64,000 bases of DNA from NCBI RefSeq assembly GCF_029637485.1, contig NZ_CP069128.1, forward strand, positions 1,550,001 through 1,614,000, given 5' to 3'. Position 1 is the first letter of the stretch, and each line of letters opens with the position of its first letter. The position numbers were made by a program, and so were the translations under genes. Shown one piece after another: positions 9,428-18,594 of the stretch. The DNA comes from Sphingomonas sp. LHG3406-1 (GTDB taxonomy: Bacteria; Pseudomonadota; Alphaproteobacteria; Sphingomonadales; Sphingomonadaceae). The notes under the pieces were generated by a model. The model had not been told where the DNA came from. It searched no databases and saw only the letters and a program-made list of their open reading frames with translations.

Positions 9428-11367
9428 GCGACGACTTCCCCAAGGTTGAGGATGAAGAGAATGCTTCCATCACCCGTCAGCGTGGTGCCGGCCACCACCG
9501 GAACGGCAGACAGCAGGCCAGTCATGGGGCGGAGGATCACTTCCGACCGAGAAGAGAAGTCGTCCACGGCAAAGCCCACCAGTCCTTCCGGTCCTTCGAT
9601 CACCAGCACCCGCAAGTCGCCGGCCGGCCGCTCTCCTCCAAGCCCGAGCAAGCGTGCAAGGTCGAGTAGCGGCACCGTCCGGTCGCGAATGACGAAGGCT
9701 TCGCCGGTTCCCACCGGCCGAACGGCACCGGGCGATATGCGAGCGGTCTGGACGACCGAGTCCATCGGGACGGCGAATTGCTGTCCGGCGACGGTGACGG
9801 TCAGGACGGAGGTAAGCGCAGCCGTCGCAGGCAAATGGGCGCTGACCCTGGTCCCCTTGCCTGGGCTGCTGTCCAGGACCACCCGGCCACCCAGCCGCTC
9901 CACGGCCGCCTTGACCGCATCCATGCCGACGCCCCGGCCGGACAGATCGGTGATCTCGGCGGCTGAGGAAAAGCCGGGAGCGAACACCAGCTGCATCGCC
10001 GCCTCGTCCGTCAGTGCCGCGGCCCCGTCTGCCGAATGCAGCCCGCGCTTCACGGCCAGCTCGCGCATGACCGCGGGATCGATCCCCTGGCCATCATCGG
10101 CAAGGGTCACCACGACCTGACCGCCGGACGAGTGGGCCGACAGGGTGATCTCGCCCCGGGCCGGTTTGCCTGCGGCCAAGCGCCGATCCGGCACTTCGAT
10201 GCCATGGTCGAGGGCGTTTCTGGCCAGGTGCAGCAACGGGTCGAACAGCGCGTCGGCGATCGCCTTGTCGACCTTCGTCTCCATTCCCTGCAGCTTCACC
10301 TCGACTTCCCGGCCGAGCTTTGGGGCCGTATCGCGAACCATGCGGGCGATCCGCCGGAGAACGCGATCGACCGGCACCATCCGCATCGCCATCACGGCCC
10401 GATGCATGTCTCGAAGGACGCGGTCCATGGTCGCGCCCGACGCCCTGAGGCTCGCCTCCCCTCCGGTTCGAACCGACTTCTCCGCCACCGTTCCGAACTC
10501 GTTCCGGGCGATCAGCAACTCGCCCATGAGGTCGAGCAAGCGATCCACCTGCTCGGCTTCGACCCGGATGGTCGGGTCGGCGGCGGCCTGCGGGATCACA
10601 GCGGGCTCCGGTGTCGCAAGCGCCGGCCCGGTCGCAACCACCTCCACCTGGTCCGGAATGAGCCGGAAGACCGACCTGACGTCCGCCAGTTCGGCGGTGC
10701 TCAAGGCGTCGATGGCCAGCATGCAACGGTAGGGGTCGAACTGGTCGAGAAGCGGCCAATCCTCGCGTGCGGCCACTCGAACGGCGATCAGGCCGGGCAC
10801 GGAGCCGATCAGGGCGAGAGGATCGTCGCCAGCGAAGAAACAGTCCTCGCGCGGGAGGTAGCGGATGGCGGAAAGCCGCTGGCCGCGGGCGCCCGCAGCC
10901 GCAATGGCCTCTCCCTCCGCTTCCACCAGCGCCTTGGCCCACGCATCATACCGGGTAGGAACGCGGCCGGGCTCAGCGGGAGAATCGCCGGCCAGCGCAC
11001 GCAACTGAGCACTGATCCCGGCCGCTATGCCGTCCGCATCGTCGGCGATGCGGCCCTGACTTGCCAGAGCGTCGATCCAGCGGTCGCATTGGTCGATGCA
11101 GCTCAGCAGCGCGCGGGCGGCAGCGGCAGAGATCGGCTGCGAGGAGGAACGCGCCGCACCGAGCAGATCCTCGGCCGCGTGCAGCATGGATTCCATTGGC
11201 AGAAGGCTGACGATCGCCGCCGACCCCTTCAGCGTGTGCACCGCGCGGAAGGCACTGTCGATGGCCTGGCGGGCACTTCCGTCGCTGACCAGCGCCGTGC
11301 AATCGTCGGCTGCCTGCGCGATGAGGTCACGCCCTTCGATCAGGAATTGCTCGAGCAGCTCATCCAT
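9424..11367 (-). CDS. cheA: Chemotaxis histidine kinase CheA
   Basis: A 647-residue kinase. The N-terminal Hpt domain has phospho-acceptor His44 in RAVHTLKGSAA. A P2-like segment follows (around PREDCFFAGDDPLALI). The P3 dimerisation region is VDRLLDLMGELLIARNEF. The ATP-binding domain has the N box HLARNALDHGIE and G boxes ADDGQGID and GRGVGMDAV, and a CheW-like P5 domain ends the protein. The frame stays open for about 295 codons upstream, but that stretch lies antiphase over cheR. The true start is ATG 11365-11367, which overlaps the cheR stop as TGATG. It phosphorylates CheB and probably the small response regulator downstream. Confidence 0.96.
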   Translation of the reverse strand: MDELLEQFLIEGRDLIAQAADDCTALVSDGSARQAIDSAFRAVHTLKGSAAIVSLLPMESMLHAAEDLLGAARSSSQPISAAAARALLSCIDQCDRWIDALASQGRIADDADGIAAGISAQLRALAGDSPAEPGRVPTRYDAWAKALVEAEGEAIAAAGARGQRLSAIRYLPREDCFFAGDDPLALIGSVPGLIAVRVAAREDWPLLDQFDPYRCMLAIDALSTAELADVRSVFRLIPDQVEVVATGPALATPEPAVIPQAAADPTIRVEAEQVDRLLDLMGELLIARNEFGTVAEKSVRTGGEASLRASGATMDRVLRDMHRAVMAMRMVPVDRVLRRIARMVRDTAPKLGREVEVKLQGMETKVDKAIADALFDPLLHLARNALDHGIEVPDRRLAAGKPARGEITLSAHSSGGQVVVTLADDGQGIDPAVMRELAVKRGLHSADGAAALTDEAAMQLVFAPGFSSAAEITDLSGRGVGMDAVKAAVERLGGRVVLDSSPGKGTRVSAHLPATAALTSVLTVTVAGQQFAVPMDSVVQTARISPGAVRPVGTGEAFVIRDRTVPLLDLARLLGLGGERPAGDLRVLVIEGPEGLVGFAVDDFSSRSEVILRPMTGLLSAVPVVAGTTLTGDGSILFILNLGEVVA

Positions 11368-12200
11368 CAGCAACGCCGATAGGTGATGGCGTCGGGGAAG
11401 CGGCAAAGCTCGAACAGGTCGGAGATCCGGTTCATGCTCTCGGTATGGCCGAGGCACAGGTAGCCGCCGGGCGCGAGCGCGCGGTGGAGGTGCCGGGCTG
11501 CCAGCTTGCGGGACTCTTCGTCGAAGTAGATCAGGAGGTTGCGGCAGAAGATCACGTCGAACTGACCCATCGTTGCCATCGCGCCTTCGTCGGCGAGGTT
11601 GCACGGCACGAACTTCACCGATTCCTTGAGGTCGTCGATGATCTCGCGCGTGCCATGTGCCTCCGACTCGAAGTAGCCGTCGACTACTTCTGGCGGAAGC
11701 TTGGACAGAGCGCGTGTGCCGTAGCGGCCTTCTATCGCAGCCGCGATCGCGTTGGTGTCGATGTCGGAGCCGACGATCTCGATATGATAGACGTCGACCA
11801 TCGCCCAATTCTCGAGCAGCCAGAGGGCAATGGAATAAGCCTCCTCGCCCGTCGAGCACGGCATGGACCAGATGCGCACGAGGTCGCCGGGACGCCGCGT
11901 CCGGACGATCTCGGGCAGCATCGACCGGCTGAGGCAGCGCAGTTGATGCTCCTCCCGGAAGAAATAGGTTTCGTTGACGGTGAAGCTGTTGATGAGCCGC
12001 TGCGCCTCGGCGCCATCCAGACGAAGCACGCTCTGGTAATCGGCGAAGTCGCGACTGCCGGTCGCCGCCATCCGCTCGGCGAGCCGGCGCTCGACGTAAT
12101 AGCGCTTCTTCTTCTCGAAGCGCATGCCCGTGCGACGATAGACGAAGTCGGTCAACCGGCCGAGATCTTCCTTGCTGAGCAGGGGCGTGTCCGCGTTCAT
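11367..12200 (-). CDS. cheR: Chemotaxis protein methyltransferase CheR
   Basis: A 277-residue S-adenosylmethionine-dependent methyltransferase that esterifies glutamates on chemoreceptors. It has the CheR N-terminal helical domain (TDFVYRRTGMRFEKKKRYYVERR) in parts, then SFTVNETYFFREEHQL, the catalytic-domain signature. The SAM-binding region is RIWSMPCSTGEEAYSIA. Near the C-terminus are VIFCRNLLIYFD and GGYLCLGHTES. It overlaps cheB upstream by four bases and cheA downstream by three. Its likely substrate is the soluble MCP that heads the operon. Confidence 0.96.
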   Translation of the reverse strand: MNADTPLLSKEDLGRLTDFVYRRTGMRFEKKKRYYVERRLAERMAATGSRDFADYQSVLRLDGAEAQRLINSFTVNETYFFREEHQLRCLSRSMLPEIVRTRRPGDLVRIWSMPCSTGEEAYSIALWLLENWAMVDVYHIEIVGSDIDTNAIAAAIEGRYGTRALSKLPPEVVDGYFESEAHGTREIIDDLKESVKFVPCNLADEGAMATMGQFDVIFCRNLLIYFDEESRKLAARHLHRALAPGGYLCLGHTESMNRISDLFELCRFPDAITYRRC

Positions 12201-13288
12201 GCGAGCGCCTCGACCAGCAGGTCAGCGATACGCTCGAGCGGCGCCACGGCACTTGCTCCGTCGAGCTTCACCAGCTCGCCCGGCATGCCCCATACGACGG
12301 CGGTCTCTTCCGCCTCGGCGACGGTGCGCCCGCCGCCCGCCTTGATCTCGGCCATGGCGGCAGCCCCGTCATTGCCCATGCCCGTCATGAGCACGCCAAT
12401 CAGCTGATCGGCCGGCACCGCGGCCAAGGCGCTGCGTACCAGCCTGTCGGCGCTGGGGTGCCACGGGTAGGCAGGATCGGCGGGCGCGGCACTTGCCACC
12501 AGCACCTCGCCCCGGCGGCGGACCACCATGTCTGCCTCGCCCTTCGCGATGTATACGGTACCAGGCTTCAGGGCTGTCGGCGCAGACAGCTCGACGATGC
12601 GAAGTGCGGACAGCCGGTCGAGCCGAGCCGCCAGAGCCGAAGTGAAGAAGGCCGGCATGTGCTGCGCGACCAGGATCGGCCAGGGAAATTCCGCCGGCAT
12701 GCCGGTCAACAGCACCTCGAGCGCGCGCGGCCCGCCGGTGGATGTGCCGACCACGACCAGTCCCGGAGCAGTCCCGCGGTTCACCGGAGGCAGCGCCGCT
12801 GGCGCAAGCTCGGCCGGCACTTCGCGCCCCTTGGTACGGGCAATCCGCCGGCTGCGCGCCCGGACTCGGTCGGTCAGGCGGGTACTCGCCTTCACCCTGG
12901 CGGTTGCCGCCGCCCTCACCTTGTCGATCAGCAGCGGCCTCAAGGCATCGATCTCCAGCGATACCGCGCCTTCGGGCTTGGGGATGAAGTCCACCGCGCC
13001 GAGCTCCAGCGCGGTCATCGTCTCGGCCGCGCCTTCGGCCGTCCGGCCGGACAGCATCACCACCGGACAGGGCCGCTCCAACATGATCCGGTCGAGACAG
13101 GCGATTCCGTCCAGCGTCGGCATGTGCACGTCAAGCGTGATCACGTCGGGCTGAAAGCTATGAAGCTTGTCCAAGGCTTCCGCCCCGTCACGGGCCAACT
13201 CTATCTCGAAGCCCTCTTCAGGAGTGAAGATGCCGCCCAGCAGGCGGCGCATGAGCGGCGAATCGTCAACGATCAGGAGTCGGGTCAT
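12197..13288 (-). CDS. cheB: Chemoreceptor glutamate methylesterase/deamidase CheB
   Basis: A 363-residue protein with an N-terminal receiver (LLIVDDSPLMRRLL, acceptor Asp in ITLDVHMPTLDG, Lys in FIPKPEG). A linker leads to the C-terminal esterase domain. The esterase has the catalytic Ser in VVGTSTGGPRALE, the His in LVAQHMPAFF and the Asp region VLMTGMGNDGAAAM. It removes methyl groups added by CheR once phosphorylated by CheA. It overlaps the start region of cheR by four bases and follows the triple-CheW gene with a four-base overlap, so it is translationally coupled on both sides. Confidence 0.96.
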   Translation of the reverse strand: MTRLLIVDDSPLMRRLLGGIFTPEEGFEIELARDGAEALDKLHSFQPDVITLDVHMPTLDGIACLDRIMLERPCPVVMLSGRTAEGAAETMTALELGAVDFIPKPEGAVSLEIDALRPLLIDKVRAAATARVKASTRLTDRVRARSRRIARTKGREVPAELAPAALPPVNRGTAPGLVVVGTSTGGPRALEVLLTGMPAEFPWPILVAQHMPAFFTSALAARLDRLSALRIVELSAPTALKPGTVYIAKGEADMVVRRRGEVLVASAAPADPAYPWHPSADRLVRSALAAVPADQLIGVLMTGMGNDGAAAMAEIKAGGGRTVAEAEETAVVWGMPGELVKLDGASAVAPLERIADLLVEALA

Positions 13289-14697
13289 GCAGGTGCCGAC
13301 AGGTCCTTGTGCATGTCTGCGATCATGTCCTGCTCCGCCTTGTCCAGCAGTTCCTGCGGGTCGATCAGCAGGACCATGCCGCCGCCTTCCACCATTCCGA
13401 TCCGGTGGATGGTGCGATTGTCCTCAGCGGCGAGTTCAGGGCTGTCCTGAAGATCGGAGCCGCTCAGCCGCACGATGCCCGAGACTGAATCCACGACAAA
13501 GCCCGCACTGCCCCGGCCCGTGCGGACGACGACGACCCGCCGCTTTGCCGTCGCCGCTTCCGCAAGGTTGAAGCGCCGTGCCTGGTCGATGACCGGGATG
13601 ACCCGGCCCCGCAGATCCATCACCCCTTCGACGAAGGCAGGCGCCCCGGGCAGGCGGGACAGCCGCTCCGGAACCCGCGAGACTTCCTCCACGCACGCGA
13701 GCGGCAGGCCGAAGCTGTTCTCGCCGAGCGTGAATACGAGCAACTCTTCCGTCTCGGACACCGTGGCTTCCTCTCCTTCGCCGCCCTCCTCCTCCGACGC
13801 GACCTGCTCGCGGAGTCGCTCGGCGAGGCCATCTCGAAGCAGGTGATCGGTCGACAGGACGGAGACCAGTCTCCGGCCCTGGTCGAGGCGGCAGACGGAC
13901 TGGACCTGCGCTTCCTGGCTGCCGCGCGTGAGGACCGGTGGCACCGGGTCGATCGCGGCCGGCGGAACCCGGAGGATGGCGCGGGGGCTGTCGATGACGA
14001 GCCCGACGCGGCTTCCGCCAAGCTCCGCCACCACCACCCGCTGCGCCTGCTCCGGCCGGCCCTGGAAGCCGAGCAGAACGGCAAGGTCGACGAGCGGCAG
14101 CAATCGCCCGCGCAGCGCCATCACGCCGCGCATCACCCGATCGGTATGCGGGACCCGTGCGACATCCGAGGGCAGTGCAACGACCTCCGACACGCTGCCG
14201 AGCGGAAGCGCAAACTCCTGCCCGCCGACATCGAAGCTGAGGAATTCGGACAATCTCTCCGCCGCCTCCGCAGCGGCTGGCGTGCGTCGTGTCGGGGCTG
14301 CAGCCCGGGACGACGACTGTCGAGCAAAGCCCGAGGCGAGCAGTGCCGGCAGATCGATCATCCGGCCGGGCTGCGCCGGCGTGCCGACCTCCGAGCACGG
14401 TACCATGGCTGAAACGCGGTCCACCAGCAGTCCAACGGGGCCGTCCTGCTCGATCACGATCACCCGGCTCTCGCCGGCTCCGGATGCGCTCTCCTGAGAC
14501 AGCAACTTCGCCATGGACACGACCGGGACCACCCGTCCGCGGAGGCTGACGACGCCCGCCAGCGCTGCAGGCGCGAGCGGCGGACGCACGAGCCGAGGCT
14601 GGCGGACCACCTCGGTGACGGCGCTTGCCGCAACGGCCAGCCGCTCCGCTCCGACCTCGAAGGCCAGGGCGGAGCTGGATTGCACGGCGCCGTCCAC
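13285..14697 (-). CDS. Chemotaxis coupling protein with three tandem CheW domains
   Basis: A 470-residue protein made of three consecutive CheW-like domains (about 8-120, 150-290 and 316-455). Each repeats the core VM-LRGR-P-D pattern: VSLRGRVVPVV at 50-60, MALRGRLLPLVD at 193-204 and MDLRGRVIPVID at 360-371. Acidic or Ala-rich linkers separate the domains. A normal CheW has a single domain of roughly 150-170 residues. The GTG start is two bases after the MCP stop, and the gene overlaps cheB. It should link the soluble receptor to CheA. Three domains could let one polypeptide bridge several receptor tips and kinases. No single-domain CheW is in the window. Confidence 0.92.
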   Translation of the reverse strand: MDGAVQSSSALAFEVGAERLAVAASAVTEVVRQPRLVRPPLAPAALAGVVSLRGRVVPVVSMAKLLSQESASGAGESRVIVIEQDGPVGLLVDRVSAMVPCSEVGTPAQPGRMIDLPALLASGFARQSSSRAAAPTRRTPAAAEAAERLSEFLSFDVGGQEFALPLGSVSEVVALPSDVARVPHTDRVMRGVMALRGRLLPLVDLAVLLGFQGRPEQAQRVVVAELGGSRVGLVIDSPRAILRVPPAAIDPVPPVLTRGSQEAQVQSVCRLDQGRRLVSVLSTDHLLRDGLAERLREQVASEEEGGEGEEATVSETEELLVFTLGENSFGLPLACVEEVSRVPERLSRLPGAPAFVEGVMDLRGRVIPVIDQARRFNLAEAATAKRRVVVVRTGRGSAGFVVDSVSGIVRLSGSDLQDSPELAAEDNRTIHRIGMVEGGGMVLLIDPQELLDKAEQDMIADMHKDLSAPA

Positions 14698-14699
14698 GT

Positions 14700-16637
14700 T
14701 CAGGCCTCGACCTTCTGCAATTCGGCGGCGATGGAAGCGATCTCCTCGATCGCAGCGGCAAGATCCTCCGCTCCGCGCGCCTGCTGGCCCGCGGCCGCGG
14801 CGGCCTGTGCGGCGGCACTCGATGCCTGCTCCGCCACTGCAGCGATCTGCTCGGCTCCCTGAGCGACCTGCGCTGATGCCGAAAGGATCAGCTCGGCCCC
14901 GCTCACCACGTTGGCGCTGCCGCGGCCGAGCGCCTCGACCCGGGCACCGACATCCGCCAGCTGTTCGATGATCCGGCTGTTCCTGGCGGCCTCGACCTCG
15001 CTGATCGCAGCAATCTGATCGAGGTCGCGGCGCAGGTCGGCGATCTGATCGCGCATGCCGTCGATGACGTCGCGGATCTGCTCGGCACCGGTGGAGGAGT
15101 CCCGCGCAAGCTTGCGGATATCATCGGACACGAGCGCGAAGCCGCGCCCCGCCTCGCCCGAGCGCGCCGCCTCGACCGAGCCGCTCACCGCCAGCATGTT
15201 GGTCTGGACCGCGATCAGCGACACGCCTTCCACCATCTTGCCAAGCTTGCGGCAGTCGCCTTCCAGTTGCTTCACCTGCAGCGCGACCGCGCGGATCTCG
15301 TGAAGCGCGGCGCCGGACCCGTCGACGAGGCCGCGGACGGCGGTTTCGCTTTCAGCCAGCAGGCCGGCGATGGCCTTGCTCCGGGCCAGCGCCTCGGAGG
15401 CGCGGTCGCGGGTCAGTTCGGCGGAGCGGGAGATTTCCGTCAGCGCGCTGGTCGATTCCTGCGTAGCGGAGGCCTGCAGCTCGGTGCTCCGCCCGATCTG
15501 ATCGATCGCAGCCATGATCTGCGTGGCCGCGCCGGAGAGTTGCTGCACCGTTGCCGACAATTCCTCGGCCGAGGACGCCACCTGCTCGACAGCACTTGCA
15601 GCGATACCCTCGCCGGAGTGCAACTGGGCTGCAAGTTGAGCAAGGGCATGCGCCGCCTGCTGGCTCTGCTCGAGCGCGGTCGACTGCTGATCGATCCCCT
15701 GCAGCGCCTGACCGGCGCCTGCGGCCTGCTCCTCGGCCGCGCCGGCGATCTGCTCGGCCGCGCGCTGTGCCTCGCGGGACGCGGCCTCGGCTTCGACCGC
15801 GGATAGCAGGATCGCCTGGGCCCCTCCAGAAATCTCACCCATGTCCTCGCGCAGCTGCAGCAGCTTGTCGGTCACGACACTGGCAGTCGCGACCTGTTCC
15901 GACGCCGTCTGCGATGCCTGGCGGATGCGTGTGGCCACATCCTGCACACGGTCGCGGATCGCCTCCGCCGACGAGTCGATCTCGTGCGCACTGCGTTCCG
16001 CATGCTCCGCCAGTGCGCGCACCTCGTCGGCAACGACGGAGAAGCCCCGGCCATTTTCCTCCGCCCGAGCAGCTTCGATCGCTGCGTTCAGCGCAAGCAG
16101 GTTGGTTTCTTCCGACATGTCGCCGACCGTTCGCGCGATCTGGCGGATGGAGCCAACCTGTTGCTCGAGCTGATCGGCATAGTCGACCGACGCCAGCTGC
16201 CGCGCCGAATTGGCCTCGATCGCCGCCAGGGATGCGCCGATCGCCGCAGAATTTTCCACGATGGAGTTCTGCAGCAGCTCGACGTCCTTTTGCGCGAGCT
16301 CGGCCTCGGCCCGCGCTTCCTCAAAGGCCTTCCCGAGCTGCTGGATCGCAGCGAGTGACTCCTGAGCGGCGCCCGCTGCCTCCTCGCTTCCGGTGGCAAT
16401 CTGCTCCATCGCTTGGCGCAGCTGATTCGCCGAGGCGGATGCCTCGGTCAGTCCGCTTGCGAGTTCTTCGGTGGCAGCGCCTATCTGCTCCACCGCGCGC
16501 TCCTTGCGATCGGCGGTAGGAGGCAGTGCCGTGCGGCGGACCGGAGCGGCTACGGCGGTAGATGCGGCAGGCTCCTTCACGCCTCCCGCGGTGCGTCGCC
16601 CCTTACGCCCTACGTCCGAAGTCTTGACCAACGGCAC
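14700..16637 (-). CDS. Soluble methyl-accepting chemotaxis protein with two signalling hairpins
   Basis: A 645-residue, almost entirely helical receptor with no transmembrane segment and no recognisable sensor domain. The first hairpin tip is at about 176-210 ([20 protein letters not shown], then [15 protein letters not shown]). A second is at about 478-512 ([17 protein letters not shown], then [15 protein letters not shown]). I choose GTG 16635-16637 because GGGAG stands six bases upstream. The 80 upstream in-frame codons show no conserved features. It heads the operon and its stop is two bases before the CheW gene. Ala/Gln/Glu-rich helices offer methylation sites for CheR and CheB. How it receives a signal is unknown. 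Confidence 0.9.
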   Translation of the reverse strand: MPLVKTSDVGRKGRRTAGGVKEPAASTAVAAPVRRTALPPTADRKERAVEQIGAATEELASGLTEASASANQLRQAMEQIATGSEEAAGAAQESLAAIQQLGKAFEEARAEAELAQKDVELLQNSIVENSAAIGASLAAIEANSARQLASVDYADQLEQQVGSIRQIARTVGDMSEETNLLALNAAIEAARAEENGRGFSVVADEVRALAEHAERSAHEIDSSAEAIRDRVQDVATRIRQASQTASEQVATASVVTDKLLQLREDMGEISGGAQAILLSAVEAEAASREAQRAAEQIAGAAEEQAAGAGQALQGIDQQSTALEQSQQAAHALAQLAAQLHSGEGIAASAVEQVASSAEELSATVQQLSGAATQIMAAIDQIGRSTELQASATQESTSALTEISRSAELTRDRASEALARSKAIAGLLAESETAVRGLVDGSGAALHEIRAVALQVKQLEGDCRKLGKMVEGVSLIAVQTNMLAVSGSVEAARSGEAGRGFALVSDDIRKLARDSSTGAEQIRDVIDGMRDQIADLRRDLDQIAAISEVEAARNSRIIEQLADVGARVEALGRGSANVVSGAELILSASAQVAQGAEQIAAVAEQASSAAAQAAAAAGQQARGAEDLAAAIEEIASIAAELQKVEA

Positions 16638-16863
16638 ATGCGTCTCCCGGAAAACCCAAAGCAGCAGAGTAGCGGCAGCGGCTGAACAATCCAGTGGGCG
16701 GGGGGAATCGCACAAGAAGCCTTGGCACTTCCGCCCGCGGAACATTCCGTGCTTGCCGCGTCCACGGTGCACGGGCGCCTCAGCCCTGATCCATGTCGAG
16801 AAAGTTGGAGACTTGCCCCACGAAACATGAGAACAAAACAAGAACATAGTTCGAGAGGGTGTC

Positions 16864-17040
16864 ATGTTGGAGCTCATCGAGGCTTACATGCGAAGCAGGA
16901 GGATCGCGCCGACCAGGTTCGGGCGAGAAGCGGTTGGCGATCCGAATCTCGTGACCCAGTTGCGAGAAGGAAGGGTGTTGAGAGAGCGGACCGTCAGGAG
17001 GGTACAGGCTTACCTCGAGCAGAAGGTCGCTCAGCGATGA
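16864..17040 (+). CDS. Small helix-turn-helix-like protein
   Basis: A 58-residue basic protein starting at ATG 16864, seven bases after GAGAGG. It contains [19 protein letters not shown] followed by [20 protein letters not shown]. This resembles a family of very short alphaproteobacterial proteins built around a single helix-turn-helix (phrase T-FGR-AVGDP-LV--LR-GR). Its stop overlaps the ATG of the following membrane-protein gene (ATGA). It diverges from the chemotaxis-type operon across a 226-base intergenic region and could act there as a regulator. That role is inferred from position only. Confidence 0.7.
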   Translation: MLELIEAYMRSRRIAPTRFGREAVGDPNLVTQLREGRVLRERTVRRVQAYLEQKVAQR

Positions 17041-17486
17041 GGAGGGTTCGTGAAGCGGGAAACGTCATGCTGGGCGTTGCTCTCCTCCTCCCGGGCGAAG
17101 GTCTGCCGACCGCCAAGGCACAGTCGCCCGTGCCTACCCCCGATCTCGCCACCATCGGCCTGCTGGCGTTTGCGCTCGTGGCAGGGCTGGCCGCGGCGTA
17201 CGGGCGGGAGCTGAATGCGCGGCGTGTGCCCGGACGTGCGTGGTGGGCGGCGCGCCTGCTTCTGCTGCCACTGCTGGCGATCGCTGTCGCGACGGCGAGC
17301 GAGGCTTTCCTGCTCGCCAAGAGCACGACCGCGTTCACGGCCGCCATGCTCTCGCTCGGCGGCTACGATTGCCTCAGGCTGGTCGAGGCGCAGTGGAAAA
17401 AGCGCCACTTCGGCGAGACGGGATCGCGTCGCCGGGGATCGGCGGGAGGCGGAAAGGTCCGCCTGGACCACCGGAAGGTGCCCTGA
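17037..17486 (+). CDS. Small integral membrane protein, function unknown
   Basis: A 149-residue protein coupled to the upstream 58-residue gene by an ATGA overlap. It has a hydrophobic N-terminal segment that could be a signal peptide (ending PTAKAQ). Two further hydrophobic segments follow, TIGLLAFALVAGLAAAYG and LLLLPLLAIAVATASEAFLL, and a third less hydrophobic stretch (TAFTAAMLSLGGYDCLRL). The C-terminus is strongly basic. The size and topology recall small phage-derived holin-like proteins, but no lysis gene is nearby. ATG 17067 is an alternative start that would place the signal-like segment at the terminus. I cannot assign a function. Confidence 0.55.
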   Translation: MRRVREAGNVMLGVALLLPGEGLPTAKAQSPVPTPDLATIGLLAFALVAGLAAAYGRELNARRVPGRAWWAARLLLLPLLAIAVATASEAFLLAKSTTAFTAAMLSLGGYDCLRLVEAQWKKRHFGETGSRRRGSAGGGKVRLDHRKVP

Positions 17487-17490
17487 GGCC

Positions 17491-18435
17491 TCAGGGCCAG
17501 GCGAGCGGGGCCCTCTTGCCGCCTTCCACCATCCACCGGCTGGCGGTGCCGCTGGTCATGCGCACGGCGGCATCGAGCAGCGCCTTGGGGAGTGCACGGC
17601 TTCGAGTGCGGAGCAGCTGGCTCACCAGCTCGCCGGCGTCGCCGCGCGCGCCACCGAGGACGGCCCCCTTGAGGAGCCAGCACAGCATGTAGATGCGGTG
17701 GTCGTTGAAGCTTGCCCGAAGCTCGGGCCGGCGTTCGCAGAAGCGACCGGCGACCAGATCGAAGGACCGCATCATCTGCCGGGCGTTGCACGACATGTTG
17801 GCCGATCCGCGGCGGTAGGCGGTAAGCGGATCGCGGACGAGGGCGAGCCGGCTCACCTCCGCGATCTGAAGATAGAGCTGCAAGTCCTCGCACCCTTCCG
17901 CGCCCCGCTCGCGGAGACTGGAATCATAGCCGCCGAAGCATTCGACCAGCTGCCGCCGCATCAGCGCCGAGCTGCCGTTGCCGATGAAGTTGCGGCGGCA
18001 GAGGTCCTCGAACTGATTGGTGACGGGGAGGGCTCCGGCGCGGCGGGCGATCACCCGATCCTGCTCATCGATGACGCTGTAGCCGGTAGCGACCATCCCG
18101 ACGGACGGATCTGCCTCAAGCTCTGCCAGCTGCCGCGCGATCTTGTCCGGGTGCCAGAGGTCGTCGGAGTCAATTGGAGCGACGAGGTCGCTGCGGCATT
18201 CGGCGATGCCGCGATTGCGGGCCGCTGCCACTCCGCCATTCGGCTGGTCGACAAGGCGGATCCGCGCATCCTCGCGGACATGGCGGGCAACGAGCTCCGC
18301 CGTCCGGTCCTTCGAGCCGTCGTCGACGACCACGATGTCGAGCTCAGCATGCGTCTGCGCGCGGACGCTGGCGATGGTGCGGCCGATCGTCCGCTCGGCA
18401 TTGTAGGCCGGAATGACAACGCCAACGAGCGGCAA
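17491..18435 (-). CDS. Family 2 glycosyltransferase
   Basis: A 314-residue GT-A fold enzyme. The N-terminal nucleotide-sugar-binding region begins VGVVIPAYNAERTIGRTI and IVVVDDGSKDRT. The substrate region has NGGVAAARNRGI and the metal-binding motif APIDSDDLWHPDKI, which is the DXD-type motif of GT2. No membrane segment is evident. It is convergent with the small membrane-protein gene (stops five bases apart) and divergent from the ABC transporter gene. It probably adds one sugar to a lipid-linked polysaccharide precursor; donor and acceptor are unknown. Confidence 0.9.
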   Translation of the reverse strand: MPLVGVVIPAYNAERTIGRTIASVRAQTHAELDIVVVDDGSKDRTAELVARHVREDARIRLVDQPNGGVAAARNRGIAECRSDLVAPIDSDDLWHPDKIARQLAELEADPSVGMVATGYSVIDEQDRVIARRAGALPVTNQFEDLCRRNFIGNGSSALMRRQLVECFGGYDSSLRERGAEGCEDLQLYLQIAEVSRLALVRDPLTAYRRGSANMSCNARQMMRSFDLVAGRFCERRPELRASFNDHRIYMLCWLLKGAVLGGARGDAGELVSQLLRTRSRALPKALLDAAVRMTSGTASRWMVEGGKRAPLAWP

Positions 18436-18594
18436 CCCGATTCTCCCCGACGTCGAACCTGATCGGAAGTCGTGTCGAAGAACAGCTTCGCCGACTGCCT
18501 ATCGCCTTGTGGACTCGCCTTAACTATCAATGCACTAAATGAAAAGTGAGCAAGAACATGGAACAGCAGGAGCTTTGAAGAAGTTCTCCGTCTC

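Noticed and set aside
11368..12252. Long in-frame extension upstream of cheA
   Set aside because: It lies out of phase over cheR and part of cheB; its composition has no kinase features, and ATG 11365-11367 fits the operon overlap pattern.
16638..16877. 80-codon N-terminal extension of the MCP
   Set aside because: Sequence is not helical or receptor-like, and the GTG at 16635-16637 has GGGAG at ideal spacing.
17037..17486. Phage holin identity for the small membrane protein
   Set aside because: Topology is similar, but there is no lysin or phage gene nearby.
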